A stretch of 34,513 nucleotides of DNA. Origin: Nemertoderma westbladi. Taxonomy: Eukaryota > Xenacoelomorpha > Nemertodermatida > Nemertodermatidae. The stretch is taken from positions 1-34,513 of the forward strand of contig JAUCBJ010007472.1 of NCBI GenBank assembly GCA_032718475.1, read 5' to 3'. Both the position numbers and the translations under genes were made by a program. Every line of letters starts with the position of its first letter. Position 1 is the stretch's first letter. This document shows positions 9,633 through 19,063 of this stretch, in pieces. The notes under the pieces were generated by a model that saw nothing but the letters and a program-made list of their open reading frames with translations, was not told the origin of the DNA and did no database searches.

Positions 9633-10583
9633 TCATATAGTATTGGACCCTCTTACGATATCTTGGAACCCGGACACGCCGCACTTAAACCCAGCTAGGC
9701 GACACGCTGAATCCATGGACAGCGCCAAATCCCAGACCGGGTCTCCTTCCAACAATCCCCGAACCATCCCGGCGCAGAACGTATCCCCGGCCCCCAGCGT
9801 GTCTACCAGTCGGGCGGGAGGGTAGGCGGGTGAGACAACCAGTCGTGGGCGAGCCCCGCCGTAACTGCCGATCGCGCCCCGCCGACCCCAGGGACAGACG
9901 ACCAACTGATCGGGTCGCATTCCGTTAGCTACACCCAGACACCCATCGTCGAGGGCCGCGTACCCCAACACCTCTAGCACATACTCCTTCTCCAACAGCA
10001 ACAGATCAACAATATCAACAATCTCTCGAATATCGACGAAACTTTCCGGCATTTTGGATTTCTCGATCTCCAAGGAAACCTTCACCTCCCACGTCGGGTC
10101 TTCCATACGCCCCCTAGTGATACGAGTTGCCATATGTTTCAATTCCTTCCAGTTTCGGCCCTCGAAGTGCACCCAATCGTACGCCCTTAGCGGTATGGCT
10201 TCGAAATCTGTCGCTTTTAAATCGTCTAGGTCGCCGGCGTCGAACATAATAGTTCGGGAATCGTCGGCCACTATGCAGACGCAGACGCAGCCCTGGTCCA
10301 TAGAGTCCTTGGTTACACAGCGCCCTCTACCGATCCCGCAACGATCGAGGTCCCGATGAAGGAATTCCTCTACCCCCCGCGGGATGGCGCTGCATATGTC
10401 CACGTCTAGCGAGGGGAACTGGGCCAGCACTGTGGCCGTGTTGGACACGTTGCCACCGCGATGGCGGGATATCGCAGCTGGAATATCATCGTCCTCTTTG
10501 GGATAATGGGGCAGCGCGCATATTATATCGATGCAAGTTAAACCAACGCAGAGAACTTTGTGTTGTGCCGAGGATTGCGCCAT
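9633..10583 (-). CDS. khk: Ketohexokinase (fructokinase), PfkB family, intronless coding region
   Basis: The product phosphorylates fructose at C1 with ATP, the first step of fructose breakdown in the cytosol. It is 316 residues, against about 298 for vertebrate KHK. Seen directly: an N-terminal sugar-binding strand with Asp19 (VGLTCIDI), then YPKEDDDI, the PfkB first signature RGGNVSNTATVLAQ (Asn45 and Asn48), HFEGRNWKELKHM near 139, the SLEIEK strand near 170, and the second signature LVDTLGAGDTF with catalytic Asp267. The C-terminus AGFKCGVSGFQDIV matches the usual KHK end, then has six extra residues (RGSNTI). A TAA directly precedes the ATG in frame, which fixes the start. The coding region has no intron and is much richer in G and C than its flanks, which suggests a retained retrocopy or intron loss. 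A GTGAGT at 10713-10718 and a CACAG at 10595-10599 on the minus strand could bound a 5'-UTR intron, which would argue against a simple retrocopy. Confidence 0.9.
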   Translation of the reverse strand: MAQSSAQHKVLCVGLTCIDIICALPHYPKEDDDIPAAISRHRGGNVSNTATVLAQFPSLDVDICSAIPRGVEEFLHRDLDRCGIGRGRCVTKDSMDQGCVCVCIVADDSRTIMFDAGDLDDLKATDFEAIPLRAYDWVHFEGRNWKELKHMATRITRGRMEDPTWEVKVSLEIEKSKMPESFVDIREIVDIVDLLLLEKEYVLEVLGYAALDDGCLGVANGMRPDQLVVCPWGRRGAIGSYGGARPRLVVSPAYPPARLVDTLGAGDTFCAGMVRGLLEGDPVWDLALSMDSACRLAGFKCGVSGFQDIVRGSNTI

Positions 10584-10796
10584 TTATTAGCTGCCTGTGA
10601 CCAACTGCATGCACTCACCGACTCACACAGAACAACTAAAACCCGTAAAATACCAATAAGTGTGCAGTTTACTGCCACTGCTATAACATAGACGGAAAAC
10701 GGAACGATCAATACTCACAGTTTAAATTTCCCGCGCTTGGCCAGACAATGGAGGTGGAGCCAAACTAGACAACCAATAATCTATATTACTAAAGCA

Positions 10797-10797
<1 letters not shown>
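10584..10797 (-). promoter_or_regulatory. Presumed 5' UTR and promoter region of the ketohexokinase gene
   Basis: This is the only non-repetitive sequence upstream of the start before the (GT)n tract, so transcription probably starts here. On the minus strand it contains a donor-like CTGTGAGTATT (near 10713-10720) and acceptor-like TTATAGCAG (near 10679-10685) and GTCACAGGCAG (near 10592-10602). No TATA box is evident. Function is inferred from position only. Confidence 0.35.

Positions 10798-10872
<75 letters not shown>
10798..10872. repeat. (GT)n microsatellite
   Basis: An uninterrupted GT run except for one AGGG near 10827. It sits exactly at the left limit of the large fold-back structure. 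A shorter GT run (about 16291-16301) lies at the opposite limit, in the same orientation rather than inverted. Confidence 0.95.
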
Positions 10873-12230
10873 ACTGGTTAACGCTACATACTGTGGACGT
10901 AAGTGCCATACAATACCCACGTTCTGGGGACCTTTCGCGAACTGGGGACGTCCCCAGAACGTTCTGACTGGAAATTCGAAATCTTCATTGCCAAATTAGT
11001 CTAAATATAAAATTTCACCGTATTTAGGCTCAGTCCCCACTTTGTTTGTGTTAAGCCGCACTCGTATGTGTTCGGTGTGTATGGGGTGTAAATATTGATG
11101 TCCCCACTATAACAGTGATAAGTATACACACATTATCTACGTCATTTTGTGACGTCACAATGTCCCCAGTGAGCTTAATTTTTAACGACCCCGGTTTGTG
11201 GTTGAAATTAAGTATATTATGAGTTATGTTCAATTATTTATGGATTAGTTAGTCAGGTCTGTCTTTGAGACAATGCAGCTCAGGCAATCCCTAGATAATG
11301 TTTTTTTATTGTTTCTATACACTCGTGAATAATTGTAAAAGTTAATATTTCCTTATGAGTTACCTAAGCACCCCTTGTGGTGCAACTTTCCTCAGTTACT
11401 ATAACAATGGATTTTCACTTAGTCGATAGTGCTAAACAATCCCGCATGCACTATGCATACAAGCATGTAGAAATTTTTAAAAAAATATATGGACAAATAT
11501 CGTAATACGGCCACTGCTACTTTTTTTCTGCGGGGGCACTAATTAAATTAATGTTTAAACAAACAAGGTGGAGCACAACGATATATGATATAACTCTTAT
11601 CATTCAAATTACATTCACCTCATTCAATTATATTAATTATATCATTAATTTTATACCTTTAATTTTTTAGACCCTTCTACGTACTGTAGTGGAAATAGAC
11701 ATTGTAATAATTTAACGAAAACACACCCATTCTAAATAGTGTACTGTACCTTGCGCACATCTGGGGACATTAGTTTTTTAGTGCTGAGGGTATTATATTA
11801 TGCCCTACGTTCTACTTATGTAGGTAGTTGCAATGGACGTTAAGAATATATAATAATATTAATAAATTAACGAAAACACACCGTTCTAAATACTGTCCCT
11901 TGCGCACATCTGGGGACATTAGTTTTTGTATTGTTTTTCTGCAGACCATACGGTATGTAGTTGCAATGGACATTAAGAAAATTTTTTATATATTGACGAA
12001 AACACACCGTTCTAAATACTGTCCCTTGCGCACATCTGGGGACATTAGTTTTTGTATTGTTTTTCTGCAGACCATACGGTATGTAGTTGCAATGGACATT
12101 AAGACAATTTTTTATATATTGACGAAAACACACCATTCTAAATACTGTCCCTTGCGCACATCTGGGGACATTAGTTTTTTTAGTGCTGGGAGTATTATAT
12201 TAGGTCCTACGTATAGTTGCAATGAATGTT
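10873..12230. mobile_element. Left arm of a large fold-back (long inverted repeat) element
   Basis: This arm pairs, with moderate divergence, with the reverse complement of about 14885-16290. Matching landmarks are CACTCGTGAATAATTGTAAA (11322) against the complement of 15812-15833, TTTTCACTTAGTCGATAG (11413) against 15713-15727, ATATAACTCTTATCATTCAA (11588) against 15490-15510, and GACCCTTCTACGTACTGTAG (11670) against 15431-15450. Outermost, GGTTAACGCTACATACTGTG (10877) pairs with the complement of 16263-16283. The inner part contains the 126-bp repeat. The arm is cut at 12230 by a LINE insertion: its sequence up to ATGAATGTTA continues in the other arm as AGAATATTTAAT. No transposase is seen. 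Confidence 0.75.
11861..12200. repeat. 126-bp tandem repeat in the left fold-back arm
   Basis: CCGTTCTAAATACTGTCCCT or its CCATTC variant occurs at 11881, 12007 and 12133, each 126 bp apart, with a more diverged copy near 11727. Each unit carries CATCTGGGGACATTAG and TTGCAATGGACATTAAG. The period is a multiple of three, so a 42-residue repeat frame stays open (11828-12250), but nothing suggests it is translated. Confidence 0.9.
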
Positions 12231-12975
12231 ACTACAACTACTACTACTAGGTCGAGCGAACTCGGACAGTGGAAATGAGATCCTTCCAGGCTTCCCAATT
12301 CTCCATAGTTGTCGCAATTTCGTTTCTCCCAAGTTCAGTATCCCTTTCAAGTTGATCTATATATGTTATGGCCGGTCGTCCGCGACTACGCTTTCCATGA
12401 GTTGGTTGCCAGAGAAGTAGATCTGGTATGACCTCGTCTTTACTTCGCCAGCAGTGCCCACTGAATCTTAATCTGCGTTCACGGAGGGTGGTTGATACAG
12501 GTGGTATTGTACCATAAAGCTCGGCGTTTGTCATGTGTTGTCTCCAGCTGATGTTTAGGGCTGCCCTTAGTAGTCTTGTGTAGCAACCATCAATTCGTTG
12601 TTCAAGTGATTTAGTCAGTGTCCAGGTCTCACCCCCGTATAAAAATACACTTTCCACTGTGGCTCGAAAGAACTTAGTCTTCAGGTGCCTGGAGAGATCT
12701 GATTTCCAGATGGTATCCATTTTTGATAGAGCTACCCAAGCCTTTGCTTTCCTAACTTCTATGTCCTTTTTGCTACTCTATCCATGATCCAAGGTACTGG
12801 AAGTCATCGACCTTCCTTAGTTGATTATTATCAATGGTTGTCAAGTTTCCATCAACATTAAAGGTCATGAATTCGGTCTTTTTAGCATTTATAAGCAATC
12901 CAACCTCCTTAGCAGCCCTCTCCACTTTATTTAGTAGAAGCTGTGCATCTGTTAGCGTATTAGAGAGCATCGGGC
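12231..12975 (-). pseudogene. LINE (non-LTR retrotransposon) fragment, 3' end of reverse-transcriptase ORF
   Basis: Two minus-strand frames, 12773-12970 and 12247-12720, belong to one ORF and are separated by a short frameshift near 12773. They carry the post-catalytic part of a non-LTR reverse transcriptase: INAKKTEFMTF, DDFQYLGSWI, WKSDLSRHLKTKFFRA, GGETWTLTKSLEQRIDG, CYTRLLRAALNISW, RFSGHCWR and LLLWQPTHGKRSRGRP. The endonuclease and the palm motifs are absent: the copy is truncated just after the position of the YADD motif. The ORF stop (12247-12249) merges with a (TAG)n tail, so the 3' UTR is essentially absent, as in RTE-like elements; the clade was not tested. It is inserted in the left arm of the fold-back element. 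Confidence 0.85.
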
Positions 12976-12976
12976 G

Positions 12977-14612
12977 ATGATATTATTTCTAATTTTTTCC
13001 TTCATTCAAAATCGATCTACTTCGTCATTTATTAATCAATTAGTTTGAAATTTTCAGTGAATGGTCTTGACATTAACCAATAAAACTTGTAGACAGAATT
13101 TTGAAATTTCGAGCGTAAGTTATGTTTTGAGCCGATAATCTGAAAATATCGGCCAAAAATAAAACACATTTAGTTAATATTTTTTCATTTTTTTAGTTAA
13201 CATTAGTCTTCTGGGGCGGTATTCATAGAGTTAATATTAGTTACAGCTACTTAGTGACAGCTTTTAGTAAGAGCTGCAACTATGTTTAGTAAGAGCTATC
13301 TGTTACTAAAAACAACTGATTTTAGTAAGAGCATTGACTTAACTTAGTTTCAACTAGCCCTTAAAAAAAATCAGTATTCATAAACTGTTACTAAACTTAG
13401 TTCTAGCCTATTTTTAGCAGTGCCGGTACTTTAACTTATGTTTATCAAAAAGCTTTCAGTTTCAACTTAAGGTCGGTAGCTATGCCCTGCATGTCTCTAT
13501 GTTTACTGTTTTACTTGAACTGGTAGTCTACATTAAAACCCATTAATTTTATTGGTCACTAAAACAATTCCTGTTTTCCAGTAAATTTTTTTGATTATCA
13601 AATATATATTTCCTCCACTCAATTTAATTATCACTAAAATATATTTTCATCAAAAATAAATCTGTTACGGCCTGTTGTAATAAAATCCCTTCATTATTAG
13701 TGGCACTGTAACATGCCCTTTCCCACATTTTAGCAATAATTTATATTTAATAGATTTAATGTTAATTAATAGATTTAATGTTAATTAATAGATTTTAGCG
13801 GAAACTGAATATTTTAGTGATTTCCTATTAAAATTATAGTGAAAAATTATTATTTTTAGTCAGTTAGTAAGGCGATAATTCAATTGGCTACCATTATCGA
13901 ATACCATTATTTACATTCGGTAATAGAGATGAAATTAATGAAGTGGGAACGCTACCGCTTTTTCATCTTGCGAAAGTTCGCGAATGGTAGAATTCTTTAG
14001 CAAAACACATTTTTCAACGGACGAGGACCGTTCGGCAGCAATCTCACCATTCAAGAATGTACGCTGAAATTTGGAAATTTAAGTCGGATATATGTTTAAA
14101 AAACAACAAGCTTTATGTCCTTACATTTGACAGTTTCTCTGCAACAACACATTTGCAATGAACACAGAATGCTAGAAAAACAAGAGAGAGTATAATGTGG
14201 CCGGAGTCGTCAGTAACATAATAACCATACTGTATGTATGAAGGCCAACATAGAATAAGTAAGCGGTCTTACCAACTTAGTCACATCTTCATGTGACTAG
14301 AAATTTAAGTTACAGCTAATACTAACTTAATTAAGACTAAATTCTATGAATACGAGTTTAGCAACAACTAGTACTAAATACGTTAGTAATAAGTAGCACC
14401 AACTTCTCTGAATACCAAATTAGTACAAGCACTTACTAACTTGATGTGACTAGGACTAAGTTCCTAGTTAGTCACATTTATGAATACCGCCCCTGATCAA
14501 TGGCCAATATGTGAATATGTCAAGACCATTCACTGAAAATTTCAAACGAATTCATTAAAAAATGACGGTGTAGATAGGTTTTGAGTGAAGGAAAAAATGA
14601 GAAATAATATTC
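12977..14612. mobile_element. Inverted-repeat element with about 100-bp arms
   Basis: 12977-13079 (ATTATTTCTAATTTTTTCCT through TTTCAGTGAATGGTCTTGAC) is the reverse complement, with minor differences, of about 14520-14612. The centre contains the separate TIR element at 13213-14493. The outer element abuts the truncated 5' end of the LINE. No target duplication was found and no coding sequence is present, so it is probably a non-autonomous element that was later invaded. Confidence 0.65.
13213..14493. mobile_element. 1281-bp TIR element with GGGGCGGTATTCATA ends
   Basis: The left end GGGGCGGTATTCATA (13213-13227) is exactly inverted at 14479-14493. Inside the left end TTTTAGTAAGAGCT-like motifs recur (about 13261, 13288, 13321), and both subterminal regions are rich in TTAGTAAC or GTTACTAA, typical of transposase-binding subterminal repeats. 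There is no coding frame of note. Flanking bases (TTCT and TGAT) do not give a convincing target duplication, so the superfamily is left open. Confidence 0.7.
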
Positions 14613-14752
14613 TGAGTTAAATGCATGTAAATTTTAAAACCTTCCCGCGCGAATTGGTTAGTCTCTATGTGACCAATTTCTAAACAAGTATAAAAATTTA
14701 TAAATCGCTATTTTCATTTATAAATTTACCTAACATATTTAGAAAAAACCCT

Positions 14753-14769
14753 GGGGGGGGGGGGGGGGG
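14753..14769. repeat. G17 homopolymer
   Basis: Seventeen consecutive G after AAAAAACCCT, near the centre of the large fold-back element. Length is likely imprecise in any sequencing technology, and it can form quadruplex structures. Confidence 0.95.
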
Positions 14770-14814
14770 CAGGGACCTGAATGACGACACTATATTCCAG
14801 GACATGGTTCACGT

Positions 14815-16304
14815 AGAGCCTATCTCACCTATACAAAAACCAATGTCCCCAGATTGCGTAAAGGACAGTATGTTTTTGCTAATATATTAAATATTCTTAA
14901 CATTCATTGCAACTATACGTAGGCCTATATAATACTCCCAGCACTAAAAAAACTAATGTCCCCAGATGTGCGCAAGGGACAGTATTTAGAACGGTGTGTT
15001 TTCGTCAATATATAAAAAATTTTCTTAATGTCCATTGCAACTACATAACGTATGGGCTGCAGAAAAACAATACAAAAACTAATGTCCCCAGATGTGCGCA
15101 AGGGACAGTATTTAGAACGGTGTGTTTTCGTCAATATATAAAAAATTTTCTTAATGTCCATTGCAACTACATAACGTATGGGCTGCAGAAAAACAATACA
15201 AAAACTAATGTCCCCAGATGTGCGCAAGGGACAGTATTTAGAACGGTGTGTTTTCGTCAATATATAAAAAATTTTCTTAATGTCCATTGCAACTACATAA
15301 CGTAGGGGCTGCAGAAAAACAATACAAAAACTAATGTCCCCAGATGTGCGCAAGGGACAGTATTTGGAACGGTGTGTTTTTGTTAAATTATTATATAAGG
15401 CCTATTCTTAGCGTCTATTGCTCTTACAATACGTACTGTAGAAGGGTCCAAATAATTGTAAAGCATAAAATTCATAATTAATATAATTGAATGATAAGAG
15501 TTATATCATTAATTGTTGTGCGCCACTATATTTGTATTTATATACAACCTAAAATTAATTAGTCTTCCCGCAGAAAAAAAGAATATTTTGAGCAGTGATG
15601 GCAGTATTACGGTTTATTTCTTGAAACTGCAAGTATTTTCAAAACAAATTGCTACATGCTTGCTAACTTGTACGCATTGATACAGGGGGAATTGTTCAGC
15701 GCTATCGCTATCGACTAAGTGAAAACCCATTGTTATAGTAAATGAGTAAACTATGGAAACTTGTATCACAAGTAGTCTTTAGGTAACTAATAGAGAAATA
15801 TTAACTTTTACAATAATTATTCACGAGTGTAAAAGAACACTATCTCTTTGTAATGTACTGACCTGGCCAAGTATTCCAATTACTAGAATCATATCCATGA
15901 AGTTGCATAAAAACAAAGCATTTCAGTTTCCTTTCCCATATACTGTATGTGTTACACTACAGTAGTTGTGGACTGTGGACATTAATTTTCGTATGTGTCT
16001 TGACCCCAGTTGGGGTTTGTGGACATCACTAAACACACTCAGGCACAACACACATAATTATGACGTCACCAAAAGCAATGTCCGCACAGTGAATGTAAAA
16101 AAATGATTTTTGAAATATTGGAAAAATTTTAAATTTTGAAAAGCAAACATTTCCCATTACTTATTAGGAAGCTAATTTGAAAATTTGAAGGATTTTCATT
16201 GGATAGTTCTCTAGATATTTAATAAATAAGTACGTCCACAGATCCCTTGGTTGTGAGCTTGTCCACAGAATCCATAGTTAACCCGTATAGGTGTGTGTGT
16301 GTTG
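14815..16304. mobile_element. Right arm of the large fold-back element
   Basis: Reverse-complement partner of 10873-12230, using the landmarks listed there. It keeps sequence missing from the broken left arm (14830-14890). Both arms contain repeated TGGGGACATT or TGTCCCCAG motifs and a TGACGTCA-like site (11149-11157; 16061-16068). The arms differ enough to be old. The outer limit is set by TTAACCCGTATAGG followed by a short GT run. Confidence 0.7.
14940..15372. repeat. 126-bp tandem repeat in the right fold-back arm
   Basis: CTAATGTCCCCAGATGTGCG occurs at 14953, 15079, 15205 and 15331, each 126 bp apart. It is the reverse complement of the left-arm array. Units here are more uniform than the two arms are to each other, which suggests local homogenisation. 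Confidence 0.9.
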
Positions 16305-16580
16305 GCAAATATACCAAAGGGCTAACTTTGCAAGCTCTTTTTCCGCTATTGTGCTAACTTTTCCAAAGTGCTAACTCAAAGTGCTAACTCGTGGTCCTTG
16401 CAATCTGAAACTTTGTCAAAACGTTTTTTAGACCATTTCCCACAAGTTAGCATTTTACCACTTTTGCAGTCCAGTGTGTCATGTGTATGAAAATCTTGGC
16501 CCCCCTTAGCGGCATTATGGGAACTGGTACTTTTAAAACACACTTAAACACTCAAGAGTATGGAATGGCCATAATGCTAA
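16305..16580. other. Unique sequence with short GTGCTAAC repeats
   Basis: GGGCTAACTTT, GTGCTAACTTTTCC, AAGTGCTAACTCAAAG and AAGTGCTAACTCG follow each other within about 80 bp (16319-16391). No gene is visible. Confidence 0.5.
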
Positions 16581-16589
16581 CTTACAAAC

Positions 16590-17060
16590 ACACTTCTTAC
16601 ACTTACATTCCATTTGTACCAACTACCAAGTGCTAAATGATTATAAGACCGCAAATACCCTAATACGCTAACTCGCTGAATGTTAATTGCGAATACCCCT
16701 CCGTTTCGCGAATAGCCAATTGTACACGTATAACCTAATAATAAAAGCGTTTTGCACAAACTGCGGGGGCGCTAAAGTCTTAACTTATTACTTTTAGATA
16801 GTCTTTGAAAGTACTCTATACAAAGTCCTAACCCGATAACTGTGTATTGTCATGGAAACGTAATGGTTTCTTACCTGGACATCCATACAATGTATTTCAA
16901 TTTATTGCACAGGCGACATATTATTATGTAGTGAGTGATTGCCGTGGAATGGAAATACCTAGATATATTGACAATCGTTATTTCAAAATTCATCCGGTGT
17001 GATTGTTGAGATACCCCAAATTGAGGTTCTAAATTTGTGAAAATATTAGTGAAACAATTT
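16590..17060. repeat. Old direct duplication, copy 1
   Basis: Similar in order and orientation to 17775-18240 with an offset of about 1170 bp. Shared landmarks are TGCTAAATGATT (16631; 17801), TGCGAATACCCCTC, GCGCTAAAGTC, TACAAAGTCCTAACCCGATA, TTGTCATGGAAAC and AATGGTTTCTTACCTGGACA, then GACAATCGTTATT and TTAGTGAAACAAT. Divergence is substantial. The pair could be the decayed long terminal repeats of an element or a tandem segmental duplication. I see no internal coding region in the 0.7 kb between them. Confidence 0.65.
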
Positions 17061-17774
17061 TATGGTTAAAGAGAAAACTCTATTTGTTTTTATGTAGAAT
17101 GCGTAATTTTATTCCACAAAGTTGCCTTTTCTTTTATAGCAGGTAAATTGCAATAATTAGTGCATTTATAGGCGTACCTAAACGTGCGCTATTTTTATGA
17201 AAATTAACAACTTCTCGATGTGGTGATATCCTCGTAACGCAGCTAAGTAATAGTCACTAACTTAGTAACAATAAACTTCTATAACAAATATTGATAGTAT
17301 TTCCCATTACTGATAACCATTGATTGTAGGTGAAGTGTAAGTTTAGTTGATGTACCAACTGCAATTAATTGCATAAAAAGGATATGAATTTCATTAATAT
17401 TCCTAAACATTACAATATTAACGCTAATAATTAAGCATTCAGAACGCCCTTAAATTGACATAATTTAACAAAATGGCACCATTTTGTGAAAAGGGCACTG
17501 TCAACGTTTATGAATGAATGACCCTTGTATATTTATGGAGAAACCTTTCACACAATCATGTAAAATAGTTATAGTTTCACTTTTATCAATTTACAATATT
17601 TGCAGGAAAAAACAATACAATTCAATCATTATTCGTGTAACATCAGTTATAAATCGGTCATTACGTCGGTTTTTCTGACTTTTATTTTCTGTTATATTTT
17701 AATTTTTTTTACTTATTATCAATAATGTTTTTTACTTCCTCTCGTGTTATTTTAATTTTCGTTGGTTAGTCAAT
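17061..17774. other. AT-rich sequence between the two direct copies
   Basis: No frame, RNA gene or repeat can be supported here. Confidence 0.4.
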
Positions 17775-18240
17775 CACACTTATATTCAATTTGTACTAAG
17801 TGCTAAATGATTGTAAGACCGAAAATATTGATTGCGAATACCCCTCAGTTTCGCAAATAACCAATTTCACATCGAACACAAAAATAAAACCGTTTGCATA
17901 AACTCCGGGAGCGCTAAAGTCCTAACTTATACTTTCTTTTGAAAGTACTTTATACAAAGTCCTAACCCGATAATTTTGTATTGTCATGGAAACCTAATGG
18001 TTTCTTACCTGGACATTGACAACTAGTCTAATGAAACATAGGCAAACCGAAATTTATTCCCAGACTGAAACGAATAAGAATGGTGAAATGGAAATCTTAC
18101 ACATAGATAGACAATCGTTATTAGAATATTTCCTCGTATCGTCTATTGTTTAGATATAATAAAATACATAAAACACAAACTCAAACTGTGGCAAATTTAA
18201 TTTGGGTTGTAAATTGGTGAAATTAGTTAGTGAAACAATA
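17775..18240. repeat. Old direct duplication, copy 2
   Basis: Partner of 16590-17060; landmarks are given there. Copy 2 has lost part of the segment after ATGATTGTAAGACCG that copy 1 retains. Confidence 0.65.
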
Positions 18241-18960
18241 AATATAATTAATATATGTCGGATTAATAATTAACAATTGTTAAAATTCAAAACAATTAAA
18301 ATTCACTATAATGATAGGCTGCTCAGAGTAACTTACACCCACATAATAATTCCCTTGAATGAATTCTATCCGCGTAGGAGAAATTAAATATAAAAATGTT
18401 AATTATGCGATCATTTTGAAATTTTTATCTTATGAAAAGATAATGAAAGGAGTCATAGTGAAATTCTCATATTAAAGCAACGTTTCAAAACCAATCCGGA
18501 TAATTCTAAAGTCCCGGGGGAAAATAAATTAACACAGTCAAAGAATTGGAGCCGCTCCTAACTAATATATCGTGGACACTGATAAAACACAAGATATACT
18601 GTAGAATATGTAATAATTTTTATGAAAAATATGAAGCATTAGTTGCATCATTAACTGAAATATGACTCATCTCATTGCACTGATTCAAATGAATAGCCTT
18701 GAATTATTATATAGGAGGTACGGCAATTTTGATATTTTGTATCTCTTAGAATTTTCCCAGGAGTCTATTTCCCAAGTTTTGTTTTGAATCCGTTACTGTA
18801 AAATGATGATCCATTACCAAATTTAATATAACATTCCCTTGCAATAAATAGACCTTCTGTATAAACTGATCTGAAATTTTCAAAACCAAGTTTCATATCG
18901 TCACTACTGTAATCTTTGACAAGTTTTTCTGATAAATGAAGAATCAGGTATCCCGAATGC
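18241..18960. other. No recognisable gene
   Basis: AT-rich sequence. A minus-strand open frame at 18765-19058 spans the end of the LINE in a different frame and continues into this region (LGFENFRSVYTEGLFIAREC); I do not recognise it and it has no splice or homology support. Confidence 0.4.
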
Positions 18961-19002
18961 CAACTAGCTAGGATCGGCGCATGCTGCATTGCAGCTGCAT
19001 TT

Positions 19003-19063
19003 TTAAAAATGCTGTGCCGGCTTGTCGACAAAATTGCGCCGCCACAACTCCCTATCACCCATG
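19003..19063 (-). pseudogene. LINE 3' end, separated from its body by the hAT insertion
   Basis: On the minus strand, leaving the insertion at the CACCCATG duplication, the frame continues DRELWRRNFVDKPAQHF and stops at 19003-19005. With one copy of the 8-bp duplication ignored, this follows directly from DLANVMG at the other side (near 20334). It is the C-terminus of the reverse-transcriptase ORF described at 20335-21231. Confidence 0.75.

Noticed and set aside
11828-15353. 42-residue repeat protein (TNVPRCAQGTVFRTVCFRQY) in the fold-back arms
   Set aside because: Both strands are open because the unit is 126 bp. The frames end at unit changes and have no conserved domain that I recognise.
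18765-19058. 97-codon minus-strand frame (LGFENFRSVYTEGLFIAREC)
   Set aside because: It starts in the LINE/hAT junction in the wrong frame for the LINE, and its remainder has no recognised domain or splice sites.
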